From assembly GCA_021792815.1 (NCBI GenBank), contig JAJYTX010000006.1:1-31126 (forward strand): a DNA stretch of 31,126 nt. The letters are read 5' to 3'. The first letter of the stretch is position 1, and every line of letters starts with the position of its first letter. The notes below the pieces were generated by a model. It was not told the origin of the DNA. It was given only the letters and a program-made list of their open reading frames with translations, and searched no databases. Positions 23,301-31,126 of the stretch are shown here, piece by piece. Source of the DNA: Pseudomonadota bacterium. GTDB lineage: Bacteria > Pseudomonadota > Gammaproteobacteria > Steroidobacterales > Steroidobacteraceae. The translations under genes and the position numbers were made by a program.

Positions 23301-23740
23301 ACGCCTATATCGGCCACCTCGCGGCGTTGATCAATCATGGCTCGGCCTCGGACGGAGACATCTTCGCGTACCGCTTCCAGAAGTATCATCTCGGCCCCAC
23401 CATCGGCTCACGCACCTGGGGCGGGGTTCGCGGCTACGACAACGTTTTCACGCTCCTCGACGGCGGAACCCAGGTCGTCTCCGAGGTCGCCATGTACGGA
23501 ACGAACTCGAAGTGGGTCGTGGAGAACATCGGCGTGGTGCCCTCGATCCCGGTGCACGTGAACCCGGGGCTGCTGGCGCGGCACCATGTCGATACGCAGA
23601 TCGAGACCGCGGTGCACGTGCTGCTGAAGGAGATCGCGCGCCATCCCGTGGCCGTGCCCCCGCCCCCGCCCTGGATTCCGGCGTTCCCCAAGCAGCCGAC
23701 CTATCCCCCGTGCCCGGTGAGCCACGGCACCTGCCAGTAG
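20324..23740 (+). CDS. Secreted tricorn-type serine protease (S41, PDZ)
   Basis: Large peptidase of the tricorn/C-terminal-processing family, 1138 aa, which degrades short peptides. Residues 1-25 are a signal peptide (MKLRTLAVALCAVCSFALAS), so it acts outside the cytoplasm, unlike archaeal tricorn. Residues 27-560 form beta-propellers with TolB/tricorn-like blades (LISPNGRWVAFTGW, AWSPNGKWIAYI, LFSPDGHWLTYS, AFSPDSRWLAFS). Residues 571-605 are an unusual Lys/Gly-rich insert. A C1-like domain (about 710-800) holds S784-H785 (GESHMY), a PDZ domain spans about 800-895, and the S41 core 915-1090 has nucleophile S1009 (SASDGD) and E1067 (VENIGV). All catalytic positions match tricorn (S745/H746, S965, E1023). 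GAGGA 7 nt upstream decides ATG 20324 over codons at 20207. It is divergent from the ECF cluster. Confidence 0.92.
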   Translation: MKLRTLAVALCAVCSFALASHEARAQIGPIQALIRFPSIHGDTVVFEAGGSVWKVGVHGGEAVRLTASSGYDSHPLISPNGRWVAFTGWYRGNTDVYVVSIDGGPVKQLTWRSINQPMNGGIGTVTDNIVAGWTPNSRDIIFLSRRESFNPQIERAFEVPITGGLPVALPMPWTGPLSLNPSGTVVAYDKLSRVLLLRSFRRKHYYGGMAEDIFTYDLATGASRRLTHWKGSDVFPMWVGNTLYFASDRGANGVLNIWARNLGTGALRQVTNFPVYDVDWPSAGNTGIAISDGGKLYVYSFATHKVRQVPVTVPLTGSHTLPYEYAAAKMIRAAGLAPDGKLTVFSARGKLFTVPVKYGHTTDLSTRVASNDKDPAWSPNGKWIAYIRNDGRDSQVMVRAADGSGAPRALTPEGNLTYMGRLLFSPDGHWLTYSTSRQQLWLVNVKTDVRKLVTTAPRSAPVHIFQDVAFSPDSRWLAFSKRLANNLHALFIYGIHGADLHQISRGDFDDGNPVFSHNGKYLFFVSARLVNPAMSAFGFGASSVVPDGLYVTTLQSITPSPFAPRTQQPTTSHGSKAGKGKPKSDQSKKKGKKKGKGKPKPPRVKIDFAGLIDRTVQVPVPAANISNVAEFNGVVYYSTVPIPTLGGAIPGEAPKLRAYDLKERKALTLATGIGSSFALSADGSTLLYKQQGRWILRPATFAPQAKTRALDTSHMQMLVNPRAEWNEIFNEAWRNVRDYFVNPRLIKEKWAALGKRYQALLPLVQDREDLNYIIGNMIGSLGESHMYIMGGDMGWKTPPQPTAGLGVEFALNASAGRYYLKRIFHGDNTVPGYYAPLAQPGLKVKTGDYVLAINGKPLKASTNPYSLLQGTLGQTIALKIASTPAGKPWTILVRPVVNSGKLHLLHWINRNRREVTKLSGGKIGYVYLNDMEATGLHEFVRQFYGQITKPGLIIDDRWNLGGFIDTILFDRLTQKMVAAWVRRDGVPQQSPSDAYIGHLAALINHGSASDGDIFAYRFQKYHLGPTIGSRTWGGVRGYDNVFTLLDGGTQVVSEVAMYGTNSKWVVENIGVVPSIPVHVNPGLLARHHVDTQIETAVHVLLKEIARHPVAVPPPPPWIPAFPKQPTYPPCPVSHGTCQ

Positions 23741-23867
23741 CCCAGGCGAACCAAGACGGGCCGGAATGCGCCGCCGTCACCGTCTCACGGGCCAGCGGCA
23801 CGACGGATGTGAGGCGCTCCCGTCGCTGCGCGGGCACCACGGCCGGCATGCGGCTCGGACTTTCATT

Positions 23868-23900
23868 CTCCCCCATTTGCGGAGTGTGAAAGAATGGGAG
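23868..23900 (+). promoter_or_regulatory. Hairpin masking the ribosome site of the next gene
   Basis: CTCCC(CC)ATT (23868-23877) can pair with AATGGGAG (23893-23900). The second arm contains the only Shine-Dalgarno-like sequence (GGGAG), only 1 nt from the ATG at 23902. Translation may therefore be weak or controlled by folding. The pairing has a two-base bulge. Confidence 0.35.
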
Positions 23901-23901
23901 C

Positions 23902-24504
23902 ATGGAGAAGGTGTTCATTTCGGCCGACGGACTGCTGCGGGACTCACTGGAGCTTGCCCGGCGGGTCCTCGCGAGCGGTATGCGCCCGACGTTCCTCGTC
24001 GCCATGTGGCGCGGGGGCGCACCGATCGGCATCACGGTGCAGGAAGTGCTCGAGTACCACTCGATTCACGCCGACCACATCGCAATCCGCACTTCCTCGT
24101 ACGAGGGCATCGACCAGCAGCACAAGAGCGTGAGAGTGCATGCCACGGACTATCTGGTGTCACGTCTCTCGGCCGAGGACGAGCTTCTGATCGTCGATGA
24201 CGTATTTGACTCCGGCCTCAGCCTCGAGGCGGTCATCGAAGAGCTGAGACGCCGCTGCCGGCGCAACCTGCCGGAGAAAATCCGCATCGCCACCGTGTAC
24301 TACAAGCCCGAGCGGCGGCGCAGCGCCCTCATGCCCGACTTCTTCGTGCACCAGACGTCCCACTGGCTGGTCTTCCCGCATGAGATCCAGGGACTGACGC
24401 GTGAGGAAATCCTGGCCCACAAGCCCGTTGGAACGAACTTCCTCGATCCCTTACCTGCCGCGACGTCCGCCTCACTCGGGGCGCCGGTCACACAACGGGA
24501 GTGA
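23902..24504 (+). CDS. Purine-type phosphoribosyltransferase
   Basis: 200 aa type I phosphoribosyltransferase, probably of the hypoxanthine/guanine/xanthine salvage group, joining a base to PRPP in the cytoplasm. The PRPP loop LLIVDDVFDSGLS is at residues 95-107 and the PPi loop region (AMWRGGAPIG) at 34-43. The C-terminal hood (YYKPERRRSALMPDFFVH, then TSHWLVFPHE) carries the aromatic/His residues that stack on the base. The exact base cannot be read. The last 25 residues are Ala/Pro/Thr-rich and overlap the antisense remnant of the sensor kinase by 17 nt. Its ribosome site is poorly spaced. Confidence 0.88.
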   Translation: MEKVFISADGLLRDSLELARRVLASGMRPTFLVAMWRGGAPIGITVQEVLEYHSIHADHIAIRTSSYEGIDQQHKSVRVHATDYLVSRLSAEDELLIVDDVFDSGLSLEAVIEELRRRCRRNLPEKIRIATVYYKPERRRSALMPDFFVHQTSHWLVFPHEIQGLTREEILAHKPVGTNFLDPLPAATSASLGAPVTQRE

Positions 24505-26105
24505 AGCGGTCAGTCCGCAGCGCCGAGAAGACACGAATCAGCGAGTCGCGCACCCGCACAATCAGGTTCTTTTCCGAATATTCGAGCTCGATTTCGATTC
24601 GCCGGCCCCGTGAGTGCCTCAATGCATTGCGAAACGCCTCACGCTCGACCTGGTAGAGCTCATCACGCACCACCGGCGCGAGCAAGCGCCGCCTGCCCGT
24701 CCCGTAGAAACGGTATGCGAGGTCTTCCCCCCCGTTTGCGCCGAGCTCCTCGACCCACGCCTCGAGCGCATCCGCAAGATCGCCGGCGCCGCGCGCGGAA
24801 GCGCGCAGGTCCTGCACGGCATCGCGGACCTCTGCGATCGTGCTGTCCCCGCGATGCAGCGCCTGTTCGAGCGCATCGGCAGCGGCCACCGGCTGTTGAG
24901 GAAGCAGGTGTCGGACACCCTGGAGCCGGAACATCAGGCCCTGAACGCCCTGCAGGAGCGAATCATGAAACTCGCGTGCGATGCGATTGCGTTCTGCGAT
25001 GCGCTCTCTGGAGCGGATCTCATATCGCCGCGCAAGCTGGCGCACGCGCACCAGATAAGCGACGTACAACATGGCCGCACCGGCTGCGATGCAGAGCGCG
25101 AGGAACCAGCGAGTCTGATAGAAAGCCGGCAGGATGCGGAAACGCACGGTGGTGGGATTTCCGCACCGGGCGCCGCTGGTATCGCTCGCCTGCACACTGA
25201 AGTGATATACCCCGGGCGAGAGATTTCGATATGCCACCGGACCTGCGGTGTCCACCTCGTGCCAGGCCTTGCCGGTGTCGGCAGGCTTGTAGCGGAATCG
25301 AATGGCCTCCGGATTCGACACACTCACGGCCGCAAAAGTGATGCGCACATCGGTGGTGCGTGGCGCGAGCCGAAGCACAGGACCGACAGGATACGACTCG
25401 CCGTTTGCCGATAGAGACTGCAGTGACACCGCGGGCCGCCCGGCGCGCAGCCCCGGGGCTGGGGGATCAAGCGATGCCCCCCCCCCGATCGCCCGCGAAC
25501 CTGAGTCGTCCGTCGCTTGCCTCAATGACGCTCGGCAATGGGCGCAGCTCCCCCGGGGTCCCTGGCACGCCCTGGCGTATTCCCAGATGCTGACCGTGGA
25601 CGAGGTGGTTCGGATCCTTCAATGCTTAGGCGATTTCGGCACGCCGGATGTGAAAGACCCCGGCAGCCCCATATATCCACGGATCCCGGTTTCGGGTCGC
25701 CGCGATTCCGGAGATGCCGGAGAGCCAGTCTTTATTGACCGCCTCGATGCGGCGAAAACGGCCTGCGCCATATTGCTGCAACCCCCATTCCCCGCCTATC
25801 CAGATCCTGGCTCCCCGCCCATAGAGCGCCGTGATGTTGCCGACGCGGGCACCCTGTTTGGCGGTGAAGAGTCGTACCCGGTTGCCACTCAGCACGGCAA
25901 GGCGATCGTCCGTGCACCCGAACCACACGCGGCCGAGGCTATCCGTGAATTCAATGATGACATCGTTCTTCGGTAGATCGTCATATCCTCCGTCGGCCGT
26001 CCATTGCCCATGATCCACCCTATACAGGTCATTTCGCCCGCGGAACCGGCAGACGCGCAGGCGCTGATCGCGTCGATATCGCAATTGAGATGTGAACTCT
26101 CCCAC
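24488..26105 (-). pseudogene. Broken beta-propeller sensor histidine kinase
   Basis: Remnant of a large two-component sensor. At 25626-26105 lies propeller sequence (GRVWFGCTDDRLAVL, then ARIWIGGEWGLQQY); an in-frame TAA at 25626-25628 follows RRAEIA, and the same frame continues with typical family sequence (ALKDPNHLVHGQ, then PLPSVIEASDGRLRFAGDRG). A run of ten C at 25487-25496 then shifts the frame; nine or twelve would restore it. The second frame carries a Y_Y_Y domain, one membrane helix, and HisKA_3 with its phosphate-accepting His (REFHDSLLQG). It has the N-box Asn (EAFRNALRHS), but the ATPase ends at VRD, where the G-box should begin, and is replaced by sequence antisense to the neighbouring gene. 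The 5' part of the propeller is also missing. It cannot make a working kinase. Confidence 0.85.
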
Positions 26106-27177
26106 GCCGCCTTGCCGCAGGCCAGTGGAATTTCCACGGGAGGCTGCGACGCGACTCTCGGCGCAGGAGCGAAGAAACCCGGGGCGCCAACGCGAGACGG
26201 CGGCAGCGCTGTGTCGGCGCGCAGAGTTTCTCCAACATGCTTACAGATGCAGGTCGGGCTCATGGACGACATCGAGTCGTTGGCGGCCGGGATATGTGCG
26301 CACGGCAAGGGAATGGACAAGGAAGTGTTCCAAGCGGGGCACCCGTGCCACCGGGGGCTTCATCGGCATGCGGGAGCGGGCGGGCAGCCTGGGGACGAAC
26401 CTCGGAGTTTGGAGCCGGACGGGCCGCGGCACCGAGATCAAGCGGACAGTACCGGCCGCAGTTGCGTGCGCGGCGAGGTCGGATGGCGACAGCCGGCGCG
26501 GATCAGGCCTTCCCGGCCGACCCCGGGGTCGATGGGCGGGTTGTCCACGTCAATCCGCCGCGATGGCTTGGCGCCGTGCCCCTGGCAAGACCCCTGCACG
26601 GGTGGCGGGCGGGACCGCATGCACCGATATCGAGCGTGCGATCGGCTTCGCTGCGGGCCGGAGTGCGCCCGGCGGCCGCGCGTACCGGGTGTGCAAAGCG
26701 CCTATCGCCCGCCTGCACCGCGGCCCTCCCGGTCGCCGGTCCCACCCGGTGCCCGCCAAAATGCTGCGTGTCGGTTTCGTGCAAGCCGTCGTTCATGGAG
26801 CCGGTACGCGGGCGCGGCGCAGGCTCCGCCACGGGGCACCCGGTTCCAGGGGGGCAAGTTATTCTGCGGCTTGCGAGACGGCGCACGCGAGCCATGGTAC
26901 AAATATGCGATAAAGATCACTATATTCCGGCGTCAGTGTCGGGGGAATAACGGGTCCGCGGTGATGAATCGCAAGCATGTTACCGGGCGCACAATCCGGC
27001 GGTGCGCGACGTGGCAGGCTCTCCCCGGTGAATGCTCCGCCGGTCCATCCGTTGCGCAGATGCCGATGACTTCGAATTTCCCAGGTGGCGCCGTTGCGTG
27101 CGCCGAGCCGATATCGTCCGGCCGGAAACGGACGGACGAGGCCGCCCATCGCCGGCTCCCGCCCGAAAAGAATGGTC
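26106..27177. other. About 1 kb without a convincing gene
   Basis: Open frames exist on both strands because the DNA is GC-rich, but their products are compositionally biased and match no family I know. This may be further decay of the kinase gene. An AT-richer patch at about 26895-26935 (ACAAATATGCGATAAAGATC, then ACTATATT) is the likeliest place for a promoter of the downstream c-di-GMP gene, though no clean hexamer pair is visible. Confidence 0.5.
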
Positions 27178-30100
27178 ATGTCTGACCCGGTAAGACCGTT
27201 GCTTTGGACCGATGCGATGGCGACGGGCATCGTCGTGGTCGATGAACAGCATCAGCGGCTGCTGGAGATCTTCAATCGCCTGGCACTCGCCCATGCGGAG
27301 GACGCCGCGCACGAAACCGTGCTTGCGAGCCTCGATGAGCTGGTCGACTACGCCCGCTATCACTTCCGCGAGGAAGAGCGGTTCATCTGCCATTCGCGGC
27401 TCGATTCCAGGCACCGCGCGATGCATCTGCAGGCCCATGAGAGCTTCTGCGGATTTCTGCGGCAAGCCCGGGCTTTCACGTCGGAACACGCGTCGGAGAT
27501 GACCGTCGAGCTGCTGGCGTTTCTCGCGCAATGGCTGCTTCACCACATCATGGAGGTCGACAGGCAGATGGCGCGTGAAATCGAACTGCTGCGGACCGCC
27601 GACGCTGCGGGGGATGCCGCGCCCGGTCCGGCCCGTGATGCCAGGGACGACGTCGCACAGACCGTGAGCCAGCTGACGGATCACCTGGGGCAGCGGACGA
27701 TCGCCCTGCTCGGGCAGCGCCAGCAGCTCATGAATCTTCAGGCCCTGTATCGGGCTCTGCTGCATTGCGGCGATGTGCTGATTCATAGCCGCGAGGAGCA
27801 GGAGATGCTCGACAGCCTCTGCACCAAGCTGGTGCAGGGCACCGTGTTCCATACGGCATGGATCGGCAGGCCCGGAAATACGAGCGTATTCGACGTGCTG
27901 GCGCTCGCCGGCGAGGGCGCAGAGCAGGTGCGGGGCGCACCGCCGGAATTGACGGATCAGGAATGCGCCTCCGTCATCGTCAAGGCCTGGAATCGACAAC
28001 AGCCGGTCGTCTGCAACGACACCCTGACCGATCCGACATTGCGGCCATGGCACGCGGACTTCGTCGCACACCGCTGGCTCAGCATGCTCGCCATTCCCAT
28101 CACGCGGGCTGGAAAGATGTGGGCGTTACTGGTGCTGGCATCGCCCCGGAGCGCGTGCTTCGATGAGGCTACGATCGAAGTGTGCACGCGGATCGCGGCT
28201 TTGCTGGGGCATGGAATCGATGAGCTCGACGCCAAGAGCCGCGTCCAGGCGCGCCAGCTGCGGGATGCTCGGATTGCGCGCACCGACATGCTCACCGGGC
28301 TGCCGAACCGGCTGGCTCTCAAGGAGTACCTGCCGCAGGCCATCGCCCGGGCACGCCGCCGCACGACATCCGTGGCGGTCGGCGTGATCGATCTCGATGA
28401 TTTCAAGCCGGTCAATGACCAGTTGGGGCATGAGGCCGGAGACGAGCTGCTGCAGTGCATTTCGCGCGGCCTGCTCGAGTGGCTGAGAGACTCGGATTTC
28501 ATCGCGCGCGTGGGCGGCGATGAGTTTGTGGTGGTCCTGGAGGACCTGGAGCCGACACGGGCGATACCCCAGCTCGGGGCCGCGCTCAAGCATCTGCACC
28601 GGGCGGTGGAGGAGGCCTTCCGGTTGAGCGTGGGGAAGACGGTGTCGATCGACATGACCATGGGCGTGGCCCTGTATCCCGCCGATGGACATGAACCGGA
28701 GCTGTTGCTGCGCCAGGCCGATGCGGCGATGTACCAGGCCAAGCAGACCAAGAGTGAACGGACGCAATGGTGGCGGCTCGGCGCAACCACCTCGCCGGAG
28801 CAGATCGCAGAAGCGACTTTCGATACCTTCGGCCCGGAGGCAATGGAGTCCATGAAGCGCCTGGCGCCGCATCTGCAGACAGTGTCGGAGAAGTTTTCGG
28901 CGGCGTTCTATCGGGAGTTGCAGTCGCACCCCGAGAGCGCCGCGATCCTCGCATGCCTGACCGAGGCGGAGTATCACGCGCTCGCGCGCACTCAGGCGGC
29001 GCACCTGCGCTTTCTGCTCGATGCGCGAACCACGGAACAGGCGTTGGTCAGGACCGCCGACCGGGTCGGCACGGTCCACGCCCTCATCGGCGTCTCAGGT
29101 GCGTGGATGACGAGGGCCACGGGATTGTATCGCGATCTGTTGCGCGCCCATCTGGATGCGGCGTTGCTCACCACACGCACGCGCTACCTGACTCTGCGAG
29201 CCGCCGATGCCAGGCTGCAATTGGACATCGAGACCCAGCTGCAGGCCATGCAGTCCGTTCTCGATCAATACCAGTTGCTGCTTGCGCGCCCGATGGGCGA
29301 CGGGACTTCGACGGCGGACTGGACTCAGACTGAGCTTGCCGCGCTGGCCGCGCTGCCGGGCATACGCTTCGCGGCGTTGATCCGGCCGGACGTGCAGAAC
29401 CGGCTCATCATAGAGCGCGCGGCCGGTGAAGACGCGGATGCGTTCATCGAGGCGCATCGCGTGCGCGACCTTTACCCGGTGCTTGATCCGAGGGATGTGC
29501 GCGGTCGCGGGCTGGTGGCGGGCACCTGGATGACCGACTCTCAGCAAGAGACGGCCGCCTATTGGCTCGACAGTCGCTCTCAGCCCTGGCAGGCTCTGTT
29601 GCAGGAGTTCGGCATACGCAGCGCGGTAACTCTGCCCGTTCATCGGCATAATGCGATCCATGCCGTACTGATGCTCTTTGGCGCTTACCCGCACCAGTTC
29701 GCCTCCGGCTGGATGCGCACCTGGCGCCTGTCGCTGCAGAACCGCTGGGATCTGATGACGGTGATGTCGCACGGCAGCTGGCATGCGATCGACTCCGGCC
29801 AGGCCGCGCAGATCCGCTCGCTCCTCTACAGCGGGGGCGTAGAGATGTTCGTGCAGCCGGTCGTCAACCTCGCAGACGGCTCGCTGGTGAAGGTCGAGGC
29901 GCTGGCGCGGCTGCGCACGCCCGAGGGCACCTTCCTGACTCCTGAGAAATTCCTGCCGGCGCTTGGAGAAACCGACCTCGACTCGCTCTTCCGGCAGGGA
30001 CTGGTGCAGGGGCTGGAGCATTTACGCCGCTGGCGCGACGAGAAGCTGGACATCCGGCTGTCGATCAATCTCGCGCCGAGCTCTCTGGTGCACCCGGACT

Positions 30101-30816
30101 GCGCGCGATGGATCGACGAGGCGCTGCGCGAGGCGCAGGTGGCGCCTCAGCATCTGACCCTCGAGCTGCTCGAGAGCCAGGCACTGGAGGCGGGCGCGGT
30201 GGATGAAGCCATCACCCGGCTGGCCTCGATGGGTGTCAAGATCGCGTTGGACGATCTGGGGGCGGGGTTCAGTAACTTGAAGCGCCTTGCGGAACTGCCC
30301 TTCGACGTGATCAAGATAGACCAGAACATCATCAAGGATCTCGCCTGCGATCCGATCAAGGCACTGTGCCTCATCCGGACCGTCGTGCAGATCGGCCATG
30401 ATCTGGAGCGTGAGGTGGTGGCCGAGGGCCTGGAGAATGCGGGCATCATCGAGGCGGCAAGGCAGCTCGGCTGCCGCTACGGACAGGGGTATGGGCTGGC
30501 GCGGCCGATGCCGGCAGCGGCGCTGGCGGACTGGCTCCGGACACGCGCGTTCTGCGGCGGCGATGGATGCGGCCTGCAGAGCTGGATCGGCGCGCTCGCC
30601 TATCAGTGGATGGTGATGCACGATGCGCTGAGTCTGCGTCTTCCGGGCGAGCTCGACTCGTGTCCGGTCACCGGGTTCTTCGCGGCACAGGAGATACATG
30701 ATGCACAGATCCTGCAGTGGCATCGGCAAATTCATGAGGATCCGGACGAATCGACCCGTCTGCACGCCATGCGCCACCTGACACACTGGATGACGCGCAA
30801 GACTCGGGACAATTGA
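27178..30816 (+). CDS. Hemerythrin-GAF-GGDEF-globin-GAF-like-EAL c-di-GMP enzyme
   Basis: 1212 aa, cytoplasmic. Residues 10-135 are a bacteriohemerythrin with a full di-iron ligand set: H25, H62, E66, H83, H87, H123, D128. Residues 190-355 are GAF-like. GGDEF spans 362-530, with an intact active site (446-450) and product-inhibition site R437-x-x-D440. Residues 545-700 match a globin-coupled sensor: distal Y578 (AAFYRE), proximal H634 (RVGTVHALIG). Residues 715-865 are a second GAF-like region. EAL spans 885-1115, with E907 (EAL), N964, E996/E999, D1025-D1026, K1046, E1083 and Q1103 all present. The last 97 residues are unassigned. Both synthesis and breakdown of c-di-GMP look possible. ATG 27178 is chosen because MSDPVRPLLW begins the hemerythrin fold; ATG 27172 is equally possible. 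Ribosome site weak. Confidence 0.93.
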   Translation: MSDPVRPLLWTDAMATGIVVVDEQHQRLLEIFNRLALAHAEDAAHETVLASLDELVDYARYHFREEERFICHSRLDSRHRAMHLQAHESFCGFLRQARAFTSEHASEMTVELLAFLAQWLLHHIMEVDRQMAREIELLRTADAAGDAAPGPARDARDDVAQTVSQLTDHLGQRTIALLGQRQQLMNLQALYRALLHCGDVLIHSREEQEMLDSLCTKLVQGTVFHTAWIGRPGNTSVFDVLALAGEGAEQVRGAPPELTDQECASVIVKAWNRQQPVVCNDTLTDPTLRPWHADFVAHRWLSMLAIPITRAGKMWALLVLASPRSACFDEATIEVCTRIAALLGHGIDELDAKSRVQARQLRDARIARTDMLTGLPNRLALKEYLPQAIARARRRTTSVAVGVIDLDDFKPVNDQLGHEAGDELLQCISRGLLEWLRDSDFIARVGGDEFVVVLEDLEPTRAIPQLGAALKHLHRAVEEAFRLSVGKTVSIDMTMGVALYPADGHEPELLLRQADAAMYQAKQTKSERTQWWRLGATTSPEQIAEATFDTFGPEAMESMKRLAPHLQTVSEKFSAAFYRELQSHPESAAILACLTEAEYHALARTQAAHLRFLLDARTTEQALVRTADRVGTVHALIGVSGAWMTRATGLYRDLLRAHLDAALLTTRTRYLTLRAADARLQLDIETQLQAMQSVLDQYQLLLARPMGDGTSTADWTQTELAALAALPGIRFAALIRPDVQNRLIIERAAGEDADAFIEAHRVRDLYPVLDPRDVRGRGLVAGTWMTDSQQETAAYWLDSRSQPWQALLQEFGIRSAVTLPVHRHNAIHAVLMLFGAYPHQFASGWMRTWRLSLQNRWDLMTVMSHGSWHAIDSGQAAQIRSLLYSGGVEMFVQPVVNLADGSLVKVEALARLRTPEGTFLTPEKFLPALGETDLDSLFRQGLVQGLEHLRRWRDEKLDIRLSINLAPSSLVHPDCARWIDEALREAQVAPQHLTLELLESQALEAGAVDEAITRLASMGVKIALDDLGAGFSNLKRLAELPFDVIKIDQNIIKDLACDPIKALCLIRTVVQIGHDLEREVVAEGLENAGIIEAARQLGCRYGQGYGLARPMPAAALADWLRTRAFCGGDGCGLQSWIGALAYQWMVMHDALSLRLPGELDSCPVTGFFAAQEIHDAQILQWHRQIHEDPDESTRLHAMRHLTHWMTRKTRDN

Positions 30817-31126
30817 GCCGCCACCGCGTGCCCCGCCCGGCCAAGCCGTGCGATCCATGTCCGCACCCTTCGGGGGGGTGCGGGCCTCGACCGGGCGACG
30901 GAATCGAGTTCGCCTGGACCTGTCGGCAGCCTCGGCCCCGGCTCGAGCGCCTCCGCCGGGGCGAGCACCGCCCGAGTCGGCGGTTGTGCGCGCCCCGGAC
31001 TGCGGCGCTCGGCAAAATGAGTCCGGCTCTGCTCAGCAAAACGAGGCCATACGGGTGACAGGATTGGGCGCAACATTCGTGACGCTGTCACTGCGGTTCT
31101 CGGGCGCGGGGACGGTAGCCGGGGCG
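30817..31126. other. Right edge, non-coding
   Basis: No convincing gene. It contains the hairpin at 30861-30883 and a spaced inverted repeat (GTGACA near 31057, TGTCAC near 31087). Confidence 0.5.
30861..30883 (+). terminator. GC-rich hairpin after the c-di-GMP gene
   Basis: CCGCACCC (30861-30868) pairs fully with GGGTGCGG (30876-30883), giving an 8-bp stem with a TTCG-containing loop, 45 bp after the stop. No U-run follows, so it may need Rho or only protect the 3' end. Confidence 0.5.

Noticed and set aside
26004..27185. 393-codon plus-strand frame before the c-di-GMP gene
   Set aside because: It starts antisense to the kinase remnant and is rich in Arg, Gly, Pro and Cys with no domain. 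Overlapping frames on both strands look equally random.

Overview
The window is GC-rich DNA from a Gram-negative bacterium, most likely a gammaproteobacterium. A FecI/FecR-controlled TonB receptor, an EmrAB pump under a MarR regulator, an Arg-His-Lys tRNA operon and a very large c-di-GMP enzyme fit Xanthomonadales-, Nevskiales- or Steroidobacter-like lineages. That placement is inference from gene content, because there is no rRNA or housekeeping marker to settle it.

Region 1 (1-7925) is accessory DNA stacked behind a tRNA gene. A 24-bp direct repeat (1700-1723 and 7902-7925) is the 3' end of tRNA-Lys(CUU). It brackets a compact 6.2-kb island whose genes all read on the minus strand: a P4-type integrase next to the tRNA, a 270-aa unknown, an AlpA-like excisionase/regulator, a TOPRIM/DUF3987 primase-helicase and two small unknowns. 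Both ends carry matching pairs of TGCCCCCA sites 12 bp apart, probably integrase arm sites. Immediately beyond the distal repeat is a second, unrelated tyrosine integrase (478-1569) with its own TGTGCCA repeats. The simplest reading is two elements inserted in tandem at one tRNA-Lys site, the outer one running off the left edge.

Region 2 (7902-8470) is a tRNA operon on the minus strand, Arg(UCU)-His(GUG)-Lys(CUU). It has a good sigma70 promoter with a GC-rich discriminator. Between Arg and His are two perfect 67-bp units, each repeating the last 27 nt of the tRNA-Arg body.

Region 3 (8548-13451) holds a CYTH-domain protein, the pump genes emrB and emrA, a MarR regulator and a small 80-aa protein. 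A MarR-like TTGCC/GGCAA operator motif lies inside the marR promoter and again upstream of emrA.

Region 4 (13519-23740) looks like a nutrient-acquisition locus. An ECF sigma factor, a FecR anti-sigma factor, an STN-domain TonB receptor and a periplasmic gamma-glutamyltransferase form one minus-strand cluster. A secreted tricorn-type serine protease is divergent from it. Together they suggest capture and breakdown of peptides, glutathione or gamma-glutamyl compounds; this is inference.

Region 5 (23902-31126) has a phosphoribosyltransferase, the wreck of a beta-propeller sensor histidine kinase (an in-frame stop, a frameshift at a run of ten C, lost ATPase end), about 1 kb without a convincing gene, and a 1212-aa protein. 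That protein joins a hemerythrin domain, GAF, GGDEF, a haem-globin sensor, a second GAF-like region, EAL and an unassigned C-terminal tail. It is the most unusual protein here: two chemically different oxygen/redox sensors on one polypeptide that carries both c-di-GMP synthesis and breakdown motifs.
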